Of a DNA stretch of 7,888 nt, positions 7,395-7,888 are shown piece after piece. This DNA comes from CAYNYF01 sp964401385 (GTDB lineage: Bacteria; Planctomycetota; Phycisphaerae; SM23-33), in contig CAYNYF010000120.1 of NCBI GenBank assembly GCA_964401385.1, forward strand, positions 1 through 7,888, given 5' to 3'. The notes beneath the pieces are model-generated. The model made no database searches. It had not been told where the DNA came from and saw nothing but the letters and a program-made list of their open reading frames with translations. The position numbers and the translations under genes are program-made. Position 1 is the stretch's first letter, and each line of letters starts with the position of its first letter.

Positions 7395-7823
7395 CGGTGC
7401 GACCTGTACCAGAACAAGGCCAACGACGTCTGGTACCACCCGAACATGCTCCAGGAGTTTATCCGCCGGCACGCCCGCAACGTGATCGACTACGAGACCG
7501 CCCTCACCGTCAGCGCCGAGGACGTCCGGGCCGTAATGGCCCTGGCCGAGAAGGTCGAGGTCGTCATCGTGCTCTGCGCGTTCTGGCGGTCGCTGCCGAC
7601 CAATGTCGATCTGGTCGAGAGGCTGATCGCCGCCGGCAAGAAAGTGGTCGTGGTCTCCAACACGCCGTACCCGATGAGCTGCCCGCCGCGGGCGGCCGCG
7701 CTGATCCTGACCTTCTCGGTCATGCCCTCCAGCCTGGCCCACGCGGCGGCCGTCATCTACGGCAAGGCCGAGTGCGGCGGCACCTGGCCGCTGAAGAACT
7801 ACCGCCCGGAAGCGGTAAAGTAG
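7395..7823 (+). pseudogene. Remainder of the GH3 C-terminal domain, downstream of the amber codon
   Basis: The frame of the GH3 gene stays open for 142 codons after the TAG and ends at TAG 7821-7823. The translation is typical of a GH3 C-terminal domain: NDVWYHPNML soon after the break, the strands VVIVLCAFW and KVVVVSNTPYP, then VMPSSLAHAAAVIYGKAE and WPLKNYRP at the very end, as in NagZ-like two-domain enzymes. Together with the upstream part it would make a 569-codon gene, the expected length for a two-domain GH3. The first Met after the break is at 7446, with no ribosome binding site before it, and starting there would lose about 17 residues of the domain. It is therefore unlikely to be an independent gene. 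It is either the dead end of a nonsense-mutated gene, a readthrough product, or the result of a sequence error. Confidence 0.75.
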
Positions 7824-7837
7824 GGGACGCTAGTGCT

Positions 7838-7850
7838 CTGTTGAAAACAG
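7838..7850. repeat. Perfect 5-bp hairpin downstream of the GH3 gene
   Basis: CTGTT and AACAG flank a GAA loop, 15 bp after the final TAG. Together with the next inverted repeat it lies in a stretch of much lower GC than the genes. Confidence 0.4.
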
Positions 7851-7851
7851 C

Positions 7852-7877
7852 CATGTTGTGCCGATATAGGCAACATG
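7852..7877. repeat. Inverted repeat, 7 bp plus 2 bp with a bulge
   Basis: CATGTTG (7852-7858) pairs with CAACATG (7871-7877). After a 2-nt bulge, CC (7861-7862) pairs with GG (7869-7870), and the loop is GATATA. No T-run follows within the window. It could be a terminator-like structure or part of the end of a mobile element that continues past the window. Confidence 0.45.
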
Positions 7878-7888
7878 TCACGGACGAC

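Noticed and set aside
4371..7742. A 1123-codon open frame on the - strand
   Set aside because: It lies opposite three well-recognised + strand genes, its translation is rich in Gly, Ala, Arg, His, Asp and Val without any domain, and long antisense frames are expected in DNA with GC-rich third codon positions.
7446..7823. An independent small gene starting at the ATG at 7446
   Set aside because: It is in frame with the GH3 gene and encodes the end of the same domain. No ribosome binding site precedes it and the start would fall inside the domain.
1..7888. CRISPR arrays, tRNA or rRNA genes
   Set aside because: No regularly spaced repeats and no tRNA-like or rRNA-like segments were recognised by eye; gene gaps are at most 105 bp apart from the 65 bases at the right edge.

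Overview
The window is a high-GC stretch of bacterial DNA carrying five protein-coding genes, all on the + strand and closely spaced. The GC-rich codon use and the types of protein (a GH94-like phosphorylase, a NagZ-like GH3, and a deoxyhypusine-synthase-like protein) suggest a Planctomycetota-type or similar environmental bacterium, possibly a metagenome-assembled contig. This taxonomic reading is an inference from protein style and could be wrong. None of the encoded proteins has an evident signal peptide or membrane segment, so the set looks cytoplasmic.

Layout: (1) 40-2946, a 968-residue GH94/GH36-like glycoside phosphorylase/hydrolase. (2) 2957-3994, a HAD-superfamily hydrolase with a large cap. 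(3) 3999-5108, an unassigned Rossmann-type protein of the family often labelled deoxyhypusine-synthase-like in bacteria. (4) 5163-6008, a nitrilase-superfamily carbon-nitrogen hydrolase with its Glu-Lys-Cys triad. (5) 6114-7394, a GH3 glycosidase whose reading frame is cut by an amber codon at 7392-7394 but stays open, and clearly homologous to the GH3 C-terminal domain, until a second TAG at 7821-7823. Genes 1-3 are separated by 10 and 4 bp, with each ribosome binding site overlapping or abutting the previous stop codon, so they are almost certainly co-transcribed. Gene 4 follows after 54 bp containing a perfect small hairpin. Gene 5 follows after 105 bp, which hold weak promoter-like and hairpin elements. 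The last ~58 bases fall to roughly 48% GC and hold two adjacent inverted repeats, a possible terminator or the edge of a mobile element.

Working model (inference): this is an intracellular sugar-processing operon. The GH3 and GH94 enzymes would split imported oligosaccharides, the GH94 one probably by phosphorolysis to a sugar-1-phosphate. The HAD enzyme would act on a phosphorylated intermediate. The nitrilase-family enzyme would hydrolyse an amide or nitrile in the same or a linked route. Gene 3 is the real unknown and is tightly paired with the HAD gene. The two observations most worth following are the amber-split GH3 gene and the gene 2-gene 3 pair of unknown function.
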